64,000 bases of DNA from Vibrio coralliilyticus ATCC BAA-450 (GCF_000176135.1 NZ_ACZN01000016.1:124001-188000), one strand, 5' to 3'. Shown: positions 24,806-34,897, numbered from the stretch's first letter. Numbers and translations are program-made. The notes: a model not told the origin generated them from the letters alone.

Positions 24806-25388
24806 TTAAACCAATTCAGCCAACTGCTTCAGTGCATCTTCACGGGCTACGGCTGCGGCATCTTCACCCATGTTCAGGGCCTCTGCGTAGACAAACTCAA
24901 CGTCAGTAATGCCAATGAAACCTAGCATTGTCGTCAGGTAGCTTTCGATTGAGTTACGTGGCGAGTCTTTGTGCAAGCCACCACGTGTAGTCACGACGAT
25001 CACTTTCTTGTTTTCGATTAAACCAACCGGGCCTGTCTCAGTGTAAGAGAAGGTCACGCCAGCACGAGCAATTAGGTCAAACCAGTTTTTAAGCTGAGTC
25101 GGTACCATGAAGTTGTACATAGGTGCACCGATGACAATGGTATCTGCTGCTTTTAGCTCATCAATCAGTTGGTTAGATAGTTCTAATACCGCTTTAAGAT
25201 CATCTGATAGGTCATTGCCGTCACTGCGCAGTGCTGTGGCGACATTCATATCAAGCACGGGTAAAGGTGTCGCGGCTAGGTCGCGCTCAATAATGCCCGA
25301 TTTGCCTTCAAGAGCGTGATCGATCAGCTGGGTTCGATTGAGAGTGAGGGCCCAGAATGCTGGATTTAAGAACAAGTGTATTCGTCAT
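24806..25388 (-). pseudogene. azoR: azoR, FMN-dependent NADH-azoreductase, frameshifted near the start
   Basis: AzoR is a cytoplasmic flavodoxin-like enzyme of about 195-200 residues that reduces quinones and azo dyes. From the ATG at 25388 the frame reads [19 protein letters not shown], the normal AzoR start. It then shifts at a run of three G on the + strand (25330-25332), and the rest ([12 protein letters not shown] through [17 protein letters not shown] to TRGGLH) continues in another frame to 24806. Removing one base from that run restores the whole protein. So this is either a recent one-base insertion that kills the gene or a sequencing error in an intact gene. A TTG at 25375 opens the longer frame but gives a non-homologous N-terminus. 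Confidence 0.85.
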
Positions 25389-25637
25389 AATCATGTTTCT
25401 CTGTCTAGTCAGGCTGGATTCAATCGAGCCTTTGTGTCTGTTGCAACTGAGTTTAGGTTTAACGGAGGCGAGAAAAAATCCACTCTCTTCGAGGGAGATA
25501 TTCGAAATTTTTGAATGACTTTGTTTGATGTGTAAAGCGGCTCACCTTGAGACTAGCCCAGATGAAAATATTCAGCCTGAGCCCCATGGCAGTGGTCAAA
25601 GTGAGCCTTATTCTTAGCTATTTTCTTGGTTACCTTA

Positions 25638-28600
25638 TTATTCTGCGAGGGTTTGCTTTCGAGCGAAACATAACGCGTAAAGCGCTGGGACAACAATCAA
25701 TACCACGGGCAATGAGAACAATAAGCCATAGCCGAGTGTGAGTGACATTGGCCCCATGTAAACATCAGTTCCGCCCAGCCCATACGCCAATGGTAATAGG
25801 CCAGCTACCGTGGTGATGGAGGTGAGCAAAATCGGGCGCAGTCGACTCACTGACGCTTCAACCACTGCATTGAGGGCCGCAAGCCCTTCTGCTCTGAGTT
25901 CGTTGATGCGGTTAATCAGAACCAACGAGTTATTAACCACAACGCCTGTCATACCCAGTACTCCGATCAAAGCGAACATAGACAGAGGTTGCAGGTGAAC
26001 CACCAACGCCATTAATGCAGCAACGACCGCAAAAGGGATCACCGACATCACCAGCAATGGCTGTAGCAGTGAATTGAACATGATCGCTAAGACGAAATAG
26101 ATCGCGACGATAGCTGCGGGGAAGGCGACAACAAAGCCACTCATGGTTTCGTTAGTGCTTTCCGCTTCACCACCGACATCAATTGTGATGCTCGATGCGT
26201 ATTTGCCATTTAGATCACTCAGAAGCTGATTCGAGAGTGCGACAGGGCTGACGTCGTCGCTGGTGATTTGCGCAGTGACCGTGACTTCACGTTCACCATT
26301 GTAGTGCTTAATCAATCGCGGTGCCTCAATCTGCTCAACCGTCGCCAATCGGCTGAGTGGAACTCGGTCACCATCGGTGGTGTAGATTTTGGTCGTACTC
26401 AACTTTTCTATATCTCGATATGGAGCATCAAGTAAAAGTCGGATGTCGACTTCCTGATCGCCGAGCCAGGTTGATGTGACGCTATCACCATCAAATGCTA
26501 GGCGTAGTGTGTTGGCTAAGTCAGACACGGTCAGATTGTAGGTCGCGAGCCAGTCGTATTGCGGCACTATATTTAGCTGCGGATCTTTGAGGGCTTCATT
26601 ATTGGTGATGTCTGCAACGCCGTTTTGCTGTTCTAACCATTGGCTGACCAGTTCGACGGCCTGATCACGTTCACTGGTGGTGCCGCCAAGAACACGGATT
26701 TCGACTGGCTCTCCCGGAGGTGGCCCGCCTGCATCAATGGAGAATTTAACGAACAAGCCCTTTTTCTTCATTTCCAACTGATGATTGAGATCTTCAATGA
26801 TCTGAGCTGCACTGCGCTCGCGCTGATCATAGCTGGTCAGTGTGACAACGCCTTCACTGACTGGTGTTTCGTAGGTCATATCCCAGGAAACCAGTTCGCT
26901 GTCAGGCAGAGAAGTGATGGCTTGCTCAACGGCGCTGTGGGCTTCACGCACTTTGTCGAGAGGTGTGCCCGGTTCGATTTCTGTATAAATCTCGATGTAT
27001 TTCGCTGATTCCGAAGGGAAAATATCTAGCTTCAAGGTGCTGATTAACCCTAGTGAGCCAACACAGCACACAATGGCCACAAGCAAGACCGTTTTCTTGA
27101 ATTTCAGACAACGTGTGAGAAGTGCGGTGTAAAATACGCTAATAGCGGCGAAGCGGTCAGGTTTGTCGTTGCCTTCTTTACTTTCTAATGAGCCAGATAA
27201 ATGCGCGGGCAGGGTAAAGGTACATTCCGCCATGGAAAACAGCAGCGCTGCAATCACGGTGATTGGAATCACCAAGACCGCCTTACCCATCACGCCGGGG
27301 ATAAAGGCCATCGGGATAAAGACCAGAGCGGTTGTGGTTAAGCTGGCAATGATGGGTTTCATTACCTTTTTGGTGCCTGAGATTGCGGCCTCGACGCCTT
27401 TTTTCCCTTTTTCTCTTTCCTGATAAATACTTTCTGCCACCACGACGGAGTCATCGACAATAATGCCGACAACCAACAGCAGTGCGGCTAACGTGATACT
27501 GTCTAAGTTAAGCCCGATGACAGGCAACACCATCATCACGCCAAACACACAGAATGGAATCGACACCGACACCCAGAACGCGATTTGACGCTTAAGAATC
27601 AGGCTTAAGACGAGTAAAACCAGCACCAGTCCGATCCCGCCATTGGTGGCGACAATCGAAAATTTATCGTTCATGTCATCGGCAATGTTCTCACTGATCT
27701 CGAACTGGAACTGACCGTTAAGACGCGTTTGCTCTTTCTCTAACAGTGCTTTGACGTTCTCAACCGTGGCAATGATATCGGCATTGCTGCTGTTGGTGAC
27801 GGAGAAAATAATCGCATCTGAGCCGTTGACTGTGCCCTTCTGTGTAGCTTTGGCAAAGGTATCAATCACAGTGGCGACATCTCCAACTTTGACTATGGTG
27901 CCGTTGCTGAGGCTTTTGACCACTATATCGCTGATGTCTTGTGCGGTTTGTACTTGTGTCATGGTGACGATTTTTTGCTCTCGACTCCAAGACTCCACCA
28001 CACCACCGGATTGGGACAGGTTGTGCAGCTCTACAGCCTGACTGAGATCGTCAAACGTCACCTGATAGCGGCTGGATTTTTCAGGATCAATCTGAACCCA
28101 GAACTCACGCTCGTTATAGCCAAACATTGTCACTTTACCGACGCCGGACACATTGTTGAGGCTCTTTTCTAGCTGGTAAGCGTAATTCTGTAGCTGCGCC
28201 TCATCGTCTTCTGGGTTCGATAATCCAACGCCAAAGCGCAATATGTCGAGTGAGGATGTTTGCATCTGAGTGACGACCGGAGGATTGGTGATGTCTTCCG
28301 GTAACCCTTCAACTCGGTCAACCGCTTGCTGAATGTCGCGCAGAATGCGAGCAGCGTCTTCGCCGGGCAAGAATTCTACTTCTATCGCCGACACACCATC
28401 CGTCGACTGGGAGGAAAAATACTTGATACCTTCAACACTACGCAGTTCTTTTTCTATCGGATTGGTAATGTTGAGCTCAACATCCTGAGCGGTGGAGACT
28501 GGGTAAAAGGTTTCTATGTCCGCTGAGTCAAAAGCGATATCAGGGTACTCTTGGAGTTTAAGAGTATAGAGAGAAGCGGCTCCGGCCAGCATCACCATGA

Positions 28601-28658
28601 TGGTAATGATGCGGGCTAAAAACTGGCGCGTGGCAAAGTAAGCAATCAGTGATTCCAT
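25638..28658 (-). CDS. RND (HAE1-type) efflux pump, inner-membrane transporter
   Basis: A 1006-residue RND transporter with the AcrB plan: 12 membrane helices, two large periplasmic loops and the proton-relay aspartates in TM4 (GIIVDDSVVVAESIYQ, about residue 400). The N-terminal QEYPDIAFDSADIETFYP and the ITNPIEKELRSVEGI segment are typical of the family. It lies 14 bases after the adaptor gene at 28673-29467, forming a pump operon. No outer-membrane channel gene is present, so a TolC-type channel encoded elsewhere would be needed. A two-component system is divergent upstream and probably controls the pump. The substrates are unknown; drugs, bile salts or dyes are possible. Confidence 0.93.
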   Translation of the reverse strand: MESLIAYFATRQFLARIITIMVMLAGAASLYTLKLQEYPDIAFDSADIETFYPVSTAQDVELNITNPIEKELRSVEGIKYFSSQSTDGVSAIEVEFLPGEDAARILRDIQQAVDRVEGLPEDITNPPVVTQMQTSSLDILRFGVGLSNPEDDEAQLQNYAYQLEKSLNNVSGVGKVTMFGYNEREFWVQIDPEKSSRYQVTFDDLSQAVELHNLSQSGGVVESWSREQKIVTMTQVQTAQDISDIVVKSLSNGTIVKVGDVATVIDTFAKATQKGTVNGSDAIIFSVTNSSNADIIATVENVKALLEKEQTRLNGQFQFEISENIADDMNDKFSIVATNGGIGLVLVLLVLSLILKRQIAFWVSVSIPFCVFGVMMVLPVIGLNLDSITLAALLLVVGIIVDDSVVVAESIYQEREKGKKGVEAAISGTKKVMKPIIASLTTTALVFIPMAFIPGVMGKAVLVIPITVIAALLFSMAECTFTLPAHLSGSLESKEGNDKPDRFAAISVFYTALLTRCLKFKKTVLLVAIVCCVGSLGLISTLKLDIFPSESAKYIEIYTEIEPGTPLDKVREAHSAVEQAITSLPDSELVSWDMTYETPVSEGVVTLTSYDQRERSAAQIIEDLNHQLEMKKKGLFVKFSIDAGGPPPGEPVEIRVLGGTTSERDQAVELVSQWLEQQNGVADITNNEALKDPQLNIVPQYDWLATYNLTVSDLANTLRLAFDGDSVTSTWLGDQEVDIRLLLDAPYRDIEKLSTTKIYTTDGDRVPLSRLATVEQIEAPRLIKHYNGEREVTVTAQITSDDVSPVALSNQLLSDLNGKYASSITIDVGGEAESTNETMSGFVVAFPAAIVAIYFVLAIMFNSLLQPLLVMSVIPFAVVAALMALVVHLQPLSMFALIGVLGMTGVVVNNSLVLINRINELRAEGLAALNAVVEASVSRLRPILLTSITTVAGLLPLAYGLGGTDVYMGPMSLTLGYGLLFSLPVVLIVVPALYALCFARKQTLAE

Positions 28659-28672
28659 TGTTCCTCCCGATC

Positions 28673-29467
28673 TTAATCTTGCGCGTTAGCGCTGATTGAG
28701 TTTGATGGAAGTGAAGTCGTTGCGTAGACAGACATGCCTGGCTTGAGGTGGAAACCCGGATTGTCGACTTCAATTTCAATCGGATAGGCGCGGGTTTCGG
28801 TATCCATTTCCACCCCGATGCGTTTAATGGTGGACTGGATGCGGTTGCCCGGTAATGTTTCGGTCCAGACTTCAATGGGTTGCCCGACATTGAGCTCTTT
28901 CATATCGTGCTCACTGGCAAGCAAGCGTATGGTCAAGGTATCAATATTGACCAGTTGATAGAGTAGGTCGCCCTGACTGACCCAATCACCAGATTCTGCG
29001 CTCCGGCTGACGACAAAACCTTCGATGTTTGACGTTATTTTGGTGTCACTCAGATCTTGTTCCGCTTCTTCAAGCTCGATCTTAGCCAGATCGACATTGG
29101 CTCTGGCATTGAGGTATTCCGCTTTGGCGATATCCAACTCGTTGGCAGATAGGCTTTTTTTGCTGACCAGCTCCTGATAACGTTCAAACGTGGCTTTGGT
29201 CAGTTGCAGATTGGCTTGGGCTAACTCTAGGCTGGCTTTCTTTTTGGCTACTTCAAAGCGAAAATCCTGCACTTTGATTCTGGCTAGAACCTGATTTTTG
29301 CTAATTAAGTCACCCAGTTCGAGCAGTGCAGACTCCACCACACCGTCGACTTCAGCAACGATGCTTTGTCTGTGTTTGCTTTGCACCTGACCAATCAACT
29401 CAATGGCGAGAGCGGGTCCGGTAATGAGAATGCCTGCGATGGCGAGAATCGATAGTTTTATGTTCAT
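28673..29467 (-). CDS. RND efflux periplasmic adaptor (membrane fusion protein)
   Basis: A 264-residue adaptor. The start at 29467 gives a signal peptide (MNIKLSILAIAGILITGPALA). The halves of the lipoyl domain (VVESALLELGDLISKNQVLARIKVQ and TSNIEGFVVSRSAESGDWVSQGDLLY) flank a helical hairpin (EVAKKKASLELAQANLQLT...LEEAEQDLSD). A beta-barrel domain follows (LTIRLLASEHDMKELNVGQPIEV). It is shorter than AcrA (about 400 residues), with the membrane-proximal domain mostly missing. It links the RND pump to the outer-membrane channel. The order is adaptor then pump, as usual. Confidence 0.9.
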   Translation of the reverse strand: MNIKLSILAIAGILITGPALAIELIGQVQSKHRQSIVAEVDGVVESALLELGDLISKNQVLARIKVQDFRFEVAKKKASLELAQANLQLTKATFERYQELVSKKSLSANELDIAKAEYLNARANVDLAKIELEEAEQDLSDTKITSNIEGFVVSRSAESGDWVSQGDLLYQLVNIDTLTIRLLASEHDMKELNVGQPIEVWTETLPGNRIQSTIKRIGVEMDTETRAYPIEIEVDNPGFHLKPGMSVYATTSLPSNSISANAQD

Positions 29468-29599
29468 GGTGGTCTCCCCGTGTTCTATGACAGAAAGTCT
29501 GAATTTGGGGATGTCGACTTTTTGTCGAAATGTATTCGACAGCACTGAGATTCTCTTTCACACTCAATTTGACATTTTTTCGACAAGAGCGATTTCACC

Positions 29600-30313
29600 A
29601 TGAATGAAACACCATCATCGGAGCTGGATATGCTAGTAGATAGTCGAATTCTGGTCGTCGAAGATAACGAGGAGTTGCAGGGGATTCTGGCTGATTTTCT
29701 CGAAGTGAAAGGGGCTGAAGTCGATTTTGCCAGTAACGGCTTGTTAGGGCTTAATCTTGCGTTAAAGCATGAATTTGACGCGATTATTCTTGATGTGATG
29801 ATGCCGAAAAAAGACGGGATGCAAGTTGCCAAAGAGTTGAGAGACAATGGAATCACTACGCCAATTTTGATGCTGACCGCACTCAATGGGCAGCAAGACT
29901 TGCTGGCCGGATTTGAATCTGGTGTCGATGACTTCGTCAGTAAACCATTTCAGTTTCCAGAGTTGGAAGTCAGGTTAATATCGCTGATCAAACGTTATAA
30001 AGGCAATGTTACCCGTACACGCTTAAACTACGGCGATCTGTCGATTGAAGAAAAGACCCATCGAGTTACCCGCCTTGGTATCGAGCTTGACCTGACACCG
30101 GCAACCTATCAAATCTTGCTGATGCTGGTGAAAGCCAAAGGAGAAGTAGTATCTCGTGACTCGTTGATTCAGCAATTGTGGGGGGAAGACGCGCCAGACA
30201 AAGATATTCTGCGCAGTCATATCTATCTACTGAGAAATGTACTGGATAAACCGTTTGACTACCCTATGTTGGTCACCGTACCTAAGTTTGGGTTTAAGTT
30301 GGTGGCACAATGA
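29600..30313 (+). CDS. OmpR-family response regulator, divergent from RND pump
   Basis: A 237-residue response regulator. The receiver domain has the acidic pocket VVEDNE, Asp65 in IILDVMMPKKDG and the lysine in DFVSKPF. The C-terminal winged helix runs through DLTPATYQILLMLVKAKGEVVSRDSLIQQLW and LRSHIYLLRNVLDKPF. It is unusual in starting with a short acidic leader of about 15 residues (MNETPSSELDMLVDSR). Its stop codon overlaps the kinase start (ATGA). It is divergent from the adaptor/pump operon with about 130 bases between, so it is the likely pump regulator. Confidence 0.92.
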   Translation: MNETPSSELDMLVDSRILVVEDNEELQGILADFLEVKGAEVDFASNGLLGLNLALKHEFDAIILDVMMPKKDGMQVAKELRDNGITTPILMLTALNGQQDLLAGFESGVDDFVSKPFQFPELEVRLISLIKRYKGNVTRTRLNYGDLSIEEKTHRVTRLGIELDLTPATYQILLMLVKAKGEVVSRDSLIQQLWGEDAPDKDILRSHIYLLRNVLDKPFDYPMLVTVPKFGFKLVAQ

Positions 30314-31647
30314 CTTGGAGAAATAAATGGCGCCAAAAGCGTCACGGAAATTCGATTGAGAGTGTGAAATTCCGCTTGATGATTCACTTTTCAGCGATTG
30401 CGCTGACCACATCGTTTTTGGTCTTTTTTGCTTTCTCGATTGGTTTGGTACTGCAAGAAGAAGAACAGCTTGAAGATCACCTCCGCTCTTTTCAGCAAGT
30501 CGCGATAAAGCACTATCAGCTGGAACAGGTGCCTATGTCCTACCTCAGCAAACATGTGATTGCCTATTATGGAGAAAGCTATCTGAGTAACGCGGTGAAA
30601 AGAATGAAGCCTTTCGCGCCGAATCAGGTTAAACGCGATTACCACATCAATGAAGTCAAGCGGGATATCAAACCGAATATTCCCGACTTTCTATTAGATT
30701 CCTATGACCTTCACGGTTACGTCGCTTTTTACTTTGAGTTTGAATATCAAGGGGCGGTAATTCCGACCTATCTTGCTATTGATTCTTTTGCCCTCGACTT
30801 TGGCGATGATAACTGGGATACGCTGATGGGTATCTCAATGCTGCTGATGGTTTTTTTACTTTTAGTGCTGAAAGCATCTCTGAAGCGAGTATTTGCTGGG
30901 TTGATGTCGCCCATCTCGACGTTGTCTGAGCAATTAGCAGAGAAAAAGGAGCAAGATTTTGATGTACCTGAACAGGCGATTGATGAAATCAAGCAACTGA
31001 CTCGCCATCTTAACGGTTACAAACAAAAGAAAGAGCGCTTAGCAAAGCAGGAACTGATGTTTGCCAAATATGCCAGTCATGAATTAAAAACACCCATTTC
31101 AGTGGTGCTTGGCGCAGCAAACCTGCAAAACATGAAATCCGATACCGATTTTCAGGCGAGGCAGCGAGAGCGTATTCTGAAAGCGGCGACTGGAATGCAG
31201 GAAACGGTGGAAGTGCTGCTTAACATCGTTAAGCAGGAAAATGCCAATCGCAACGATCAGTATTTCGATGTGGTTGAGAAAGATATTGTGATGGAGCGTT
31301 ATCGCCAAAAACTGCAACCGGGCGTCGATCTGACTCTGGAGATCGAAACCGGGTGCCAGATAAATCTTCCGATGAGTGTATTGAATATGGTTTTAAAAAA
31401 CCTGATTGAAAACGCGCTGAGGTTTACCGAGCAGGGCGAGATTAGTGTTACCATTGATTCACACTCGATAAAAGTGACCGATACTGGGTCTGGCTTGAGT
31501 GATAAGCCTGAAACAGAGCATGGTTTAGGGTTGTTGATTGTTAACCGTATCTGCCAGAGTTATGGCTGGAAGTTTGAATTGCAAGACAGCCCAAAACAGC
31601 AGGGCTGCCTTGCTCAAATGACCTTTACTGGGCACTTTAACTCTTAA
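30310..31647 (+). CDS. Sensor histidine kinase, divergent from RND pump
   Basis: A 445-residue histidine kinase with two membrane helices (about residues 28-52 and 175-195) around a periplasmic sensor of about 120 residues. Phosphoacceptor His257 lies in YASHELKTPISVV, followed by the N box NLIENALRFT and the G boxes DTGSGLS and HGLGLLIV. It is translationally coupled to the response regulator at 29600-30313 (ATGA overlap). The last 11 bases overlap the convergent DUF1501 gene. It likely senses the pump's substrate or envelope stress. Confidence 0.92.
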   Translation: MTWRNKWRQKRHGNSIESVKFRLMIHFSAIALTTSFLVFFAFSIGLVLQEEEQLEDHLRSFQQVAIKHYQLEQVPMSYLSKHVIAYYGESYLSNAVKRMKPFAPNQVKRDYHINEVKRDIKPNIPDFLLDSYDLHGYVAFYFEFEYQGAVIPTYLAIDSFALDFGDDNWDTLMGISMLLMVFLLLVLKASLKRVFAGLMSPISTLSEQLAEKKEQDFDVPEQAIDEIKQLTRHLNGYKQKKERLAKQELMFAKYASHELKTPISVVLGAANLQNMKSDTDFQARQRERILKAATGMQETVEVLLNIVKQENANRNDQYFDVVEKDIVMERYRQKLQPGVDLTLEIETGCQINLPMSVLNMVLKNLIENALRFTEQGEISVTIDSHSIKVTDTGSGLSDKPETEHGLGLLIVNRICQSYGWKFELQDSPKQQGCLAQMTFTGHFNS

Positions 31648-33007
31648 ATAAGCCGTTAATCTTAGTAAAGTTTTTCAGGTTAGGGAAAATCTCTGATAGC
31701 GCGCTGTCCGATGCTCCCAACCAACTTCCGAGCGCTGCGGCGTACTGGTCAACGGAAGTCGTTGGAATTAGCCTGCCGTTGCCCGCATCTTGGTTATGTC
31801 CGAACGTCGGGGGTGGCATAGCCCCGATGATTTGACGACCTTGCACCGCGCCACCAATCACAAAGTGATGGCCGCCCCAGCCGTGGTCCGTGCCATCGTC
31901 ATTGACGGCCAAGGTTCGACCAAAATCTGAGGCCGTAAATAGGGTGACTTGATTCTCTAGCCCGAGCTCTCGCAGTGCGGAATAAAATGAGGTGATCGCT
32001 GCACTCATTTGCTGTTGTAACTGTGGCAGGGTCGTCGCTTGATTGGAGTGAGTATCAAAGCCCCCTAAATCAACCGAAAAGATCTGACGCGCCACACCCA
32101 GTTGATGCCGCGCAGCCATCGTATTGGCAACGCTCCACAGTTGGCTGCCCAGCTCTGTTTGAGGAAATTTAGTCGCAATGCGGACACCACCAGTGGCACG
32201 GTTGTAGCTTTGGTTGGCATCAAAGGACTGCATCATTTTACGAGCTAGATCCTGTTGAATGGGTTTTGATGAAACATAGTGGGAGGAACGAAAATGTCGC
32301 AGAAGGTGCGCTCTCAGTTCGCCATCGGCTTCTTCCAGTATGTAAGGTTGCCTTGCTTGCCCACCCTCTACTCGGTAGGGGTAGCTGCGGGCTCCGGTTA
32401 ACAACAGCTCACCAGACCCAGTTGAAATGTTATTGAATGGCGTGTCTGGCGAGTGACCACTTCGGGCCAGAGCATCACTAAGACGGCCTCCCCATCCGTA
32501 GCGAGCACCTTCTGGAAGCCCCGACATCCATGTAGATTGCTGGTCATTGTGAGAAAACAGTCGAGCGGGTTGAATGTTTGGAACGCTGTCATAGTTGCTG
32601 GCATTGGTCGGCCGAATTAAAGGGCCTACATTCGCAATCACCGCGGCGTGTCCTTGCTCGTATAGCGAGTGAATACCGGATAATTCTGGGGGGAGCGCAT
32701 ATTGCTGCTGGCCTTCAGTACCGCTGAGTCGATTAAGGTCTTCTCTGGCACGTTTCGTTTTGCTGTTCAGTAAAGGCCGGCGTACTTTAGCCCATCGCTC
32801 ATAGTTTGGTGCGTCGTAAGGAATCACAGTATCGTGGTTATCCATTCCCCCGTAGAGGAACATACACACCAAGGCTTTGTACTCGCTGGGCGTGTCAGCT
32901 TTTGCCACAGAGCTGTTTAGTGACGACAGTAGCCCAGCAAATGAAGCCATACATGGGGTCATAGTCGCTGCTGCTATACCGCCTTTTAAGAATTTTCTAC
33001 GGTTCAT
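31637..33007 (-). CDS. DUF1501 family secreted protein
   Basis: A 456-residue protein of the DUF1501 family (sulfatase-like fold). The N-terminus MNRRKFLKGGIAAATMTPCM is a Tat-type signal (RRKFLKG), so it is exported folded. Typical segments are VCMFLYGGMDNHDTVIPYD, LFSHNDQQSTWMSG, SVDLGGFDTHSNQ and TASDFGRTLAVNDDGTDHGWGGHHFV, where Asp and His residues could bind metal. No reaction is established for the family. It lies 13 bases after the DUF1800 gene, the standard partner arrangement. Its 3' end overlaps the convergent histidine kinase gene. Confidence 0.9.
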   Translation of the reverse strand: MNRRKFLKGGIAAATMTPCMASFAGLLSSLNSSVAKADTPSEYKALVCMFLYGGMDNHDTVIPYDAPNYERWAKVRRPLLNSKTKRAREDLNRLSGTEGQQQYALPPELSGIHSLYEQGHAAVIANVGPLIRPTNASNYDSVPNIQPARLFSHNDQQSTWMSGLPEGARYGWGGRLSDALARSGHSPDTPFNNISTGSGELLLTGARSYPYRVEGGQARQPYILEEADGELRAHLLRHFRSSHYVSSKPIQQDLARKMMQSFDANQSYNRATGGVRIATKFPQTELGSQLWSVANTMAARHQLGVARQIFSVDLGGFDTHSNQATTLPQLQQQMSAAITSFYSALRELGLENQVTLFTASDFGRTLAVNDDGTDHGWGGHHFVIGGAVQGRQIIGAMPPPTFGHNQDAGNGRLIPTTSVDQYAAALGSWLGASDSALSEIFPNLKNFTKINGLFKS

Positions 33008-33020
33008 AATCCGTTACTCC

Positions 33021-34814
33021 TCAGTACTGAAATAGGTAGTCCGGTGACGTCATGACCATTAGGATGGCAAGCTGGACTCGCAGTAAGCGATCCTCGTTTG
33101 AGTCGAGTTCGTTGATGCTAGTGGCAATAGAGCGCTTAGTATCGGTCGACAGGCGGTTACCGGTCAGAAGCAGGTCTAAGTGTTGGACCAGTTTGTCGGG
33201 GTGGCGAGCAAGTTGATACTCGTATTGATAGCGAGCGTGAAAACTCTGTTTTACTTGTGAGCGGCTGACCTTTTTGCCTTCTTCAGCCAGCTCAGCCTGC
33301 GCGTCGTCGATATCTTCCTCTACCATATTGTTGAAAATAAAATGAGTGAGAAAATTGCTGTAACCGGGAAGGCTGGAGGCATTAATTAGTTGCATTTCCG
33401 GAGCGGTTAAGCCCATATCGGCACTGTGACTGCCCGGAGGGACATAGCCGGGGCGGAAGTAGTTAAATACCGAAGGCGAACGATAAGGGTGTTGAGAGAG
33501 CGCGTCTGCACTGTCGGTTGACCAGAGGTCGAGCTTAAATTGAGGAGTGACTTTTCTTATCTCAAAAGCTCGGGCCCATTGCGTGAAAGTGAGTATGGGT
33601 TCCCTCAGTTTGCCATATTGAGAAGTAGGATCTTGGCGTGTTTCAGGGTCAAATAGGATAGCCGCCAATGTTGCTCCTAAGTCGCCTCGTTGCCGAGTGC
33701 CAACGACTTGCCCATTTGGTAAGGTGTACCAACCCGCATCAAAGCTGTCGGCAACCCGCTTAACGTAAGCTGGGGATGGGTTACTGGAGGTCAATCGTTT
33801 GATTAGTTGAGTACTGAAAAATGGTGCAACATTTGGGTGAGCGAAGATATGATCGAGTGCTTGCTGAATCGTTTGTCTGGCGGGAGTATTGGCCGCGAGG
33901 GTTTTTCCTAGAAAGTGTTTTTCTGCCTGAGAGTGATCCCCAGTGCGAATGATCATTGGTTTGAGCGCTGCGTCCATCCATGCATCGTGGCGTTCATCTT
34001 CATCGAGCGCTGCTGGCACGTCGAGGTCAAAGCCCGTAAACACTTTGGCTAGGCCGGTAATGTCCCGATTGTTGTAGGCTTCGATAGGCTTTCCCTGACT
34101 GTCAGTCTTCTGCGTCCCATCCTGATTGAGTAAGGTGACGCCAATACTGAACAGTTGCAATAGCTCACGAGCATAGTTTTCGTCTGGTACTCTCCCTGTT
34201 GCTGGGTCTGCTTTTTTGCTGCCTATATACGTTAGGTAGTAGCCCATGGTGGCGGAATAGGTAATGTCGTCCAATAGCGTTCGATAGTTGCCGAAAGCGT
34301 GTTTAATCAGCAAATCCTGATAGCGGGCAATTGCGGTTGGCGTTTCAGCAAGCACCTCGCCCCCTTTCGTCGAAATGACAAAAATCTCAGACAGCGCAAA
34401 GGCCATGCGTTGTCGAAGCTGATCATTGCCAGCAATCGCATTCGTCCAGAAACCAAACGTAGGTGATTCAAACACAAAAGCGCTCAACTCGTCTTCTGAG
34501 TCTCGGTCGGCTTGTGCCAGTTCAGTCTGAACATAGGGCATCAGATAACTTGGGCGCTCATCGAGCTGATTTAGGAACCACTGCGACTGCCCAAGCTGGC
34601 ATAAACGGGCCACTTCGGTGCGGTTTGCGCCAAACGTTGATTGATTCAGAAAACGCACCTGGTGCGAGGTATCGGAATTCTGGCAATGCCAGTTTTGCTG
34701 AGTGTTCGTTGATAGCGCGCCCTCGTTTGCTTGTTCATCCTCTGAACTCTGACAAGCAGCCGTCAGTAATACGTTCAGTAACAGTATTACCGATAACTTG
34801 TAATTCAATGGCAT
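33021..34814 (-). CDS. DUF1800 family lipoprotein
   Basis: A 597-residue protein of the DUF1800 family. The start at ATG 34814 (MPLNYKLSVILLLNVLLTAAC) gives a lipoprotein signal with lipobox TAAC. Conserved segments are VRFLNQSTFGANRTEVARL, NAIAGNDQLRQRMAFALSEIFV, ENYARELLQLFSIGV and PTYFRPGYVPPGS-like VFNYFRPGYVPPGS. The function is unknown, and family pairs with DUF1501 are common in marine bacteria. A hairpin at 34820-34851 covers the ribosome binding site. The gene follows a two-component system on the same strand by about 80 bases. Confidence 0.88.
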   Translation of the reverse strand: MPLNYKLSVILLLNVLLTAACQSSEDEQANEGALSTNTQQNWHCQNSDTSHQVRFLNQSTFGANRTEVARLCQLGQSQWFLNQLDERPSYLMPYVQTELAQADRDSEDELSAFVFESPTFGFWTNAIAGNDQLRQRMAFALSEIFVISTKGGEVLAETPTAIARYQDLLIKHAFGNYRTLLDDITYSATMGYYLTYIGSKKADPATGRVPDENYARELLQLFSIGVTLLNQDGTQKTDSQGKPIEAYNNRDITGLAKVFTGFDLDVPAALDEDERHDAWMDAALKPMIIRTGDHSQAEKHFLGKTLAANTPARQTIQQALDHIFAHPNVAPFFSTQLIKRLTSSNPSPAYVKRVADSFDAGWYTLPNGQVVGTRQRGDLGATLAAILFDPETRQDPTSQYGKLREPILTFTQWARAFEIRKVTPQFKLDLWSTDSADALSQHPYRSPSVFNYFRPGYVPPGSHSADMGLTAPEMQLINASSLPGYSNFLTHFIFNNMVEEDIDDAQAELAEEGKKVSRSQVKQSFHARYQYEYQLARHPDKLVQHLDLLLTGNRLSTDTKRSIATSINELDSNEDRLLRVQLAILMVMTSPDYLFQY

Positions 34815-34819
34815 GGCCA

Positions 34820-34851
34820 ATACTCCTTTCCATAAGGCTTGAAAGGAGTAT
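34820..34851 (-). promoter_or_regulatory. Hairpin covering the DUF1800 ribosome binding site
   Basis: Perfect 11-bp arms ATACTCCTTTC / GAAAGGAGTAT with a 10-base loop, lying just before the DUF1800 start in its mRNA. The second arm contains the Shine-Dalgarno AAGGAG, five bases from the hairpin end to the ATG at 34814. It could limit translation, or act as a terminator/attenuator after the kinase gene, although there is no T run. Confidence 0.6.
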
Positions 34852-34897
34852 ATGTATCTGGCGTGCTAGCGCGGTTTACATATCAGGGCAGCTAACC

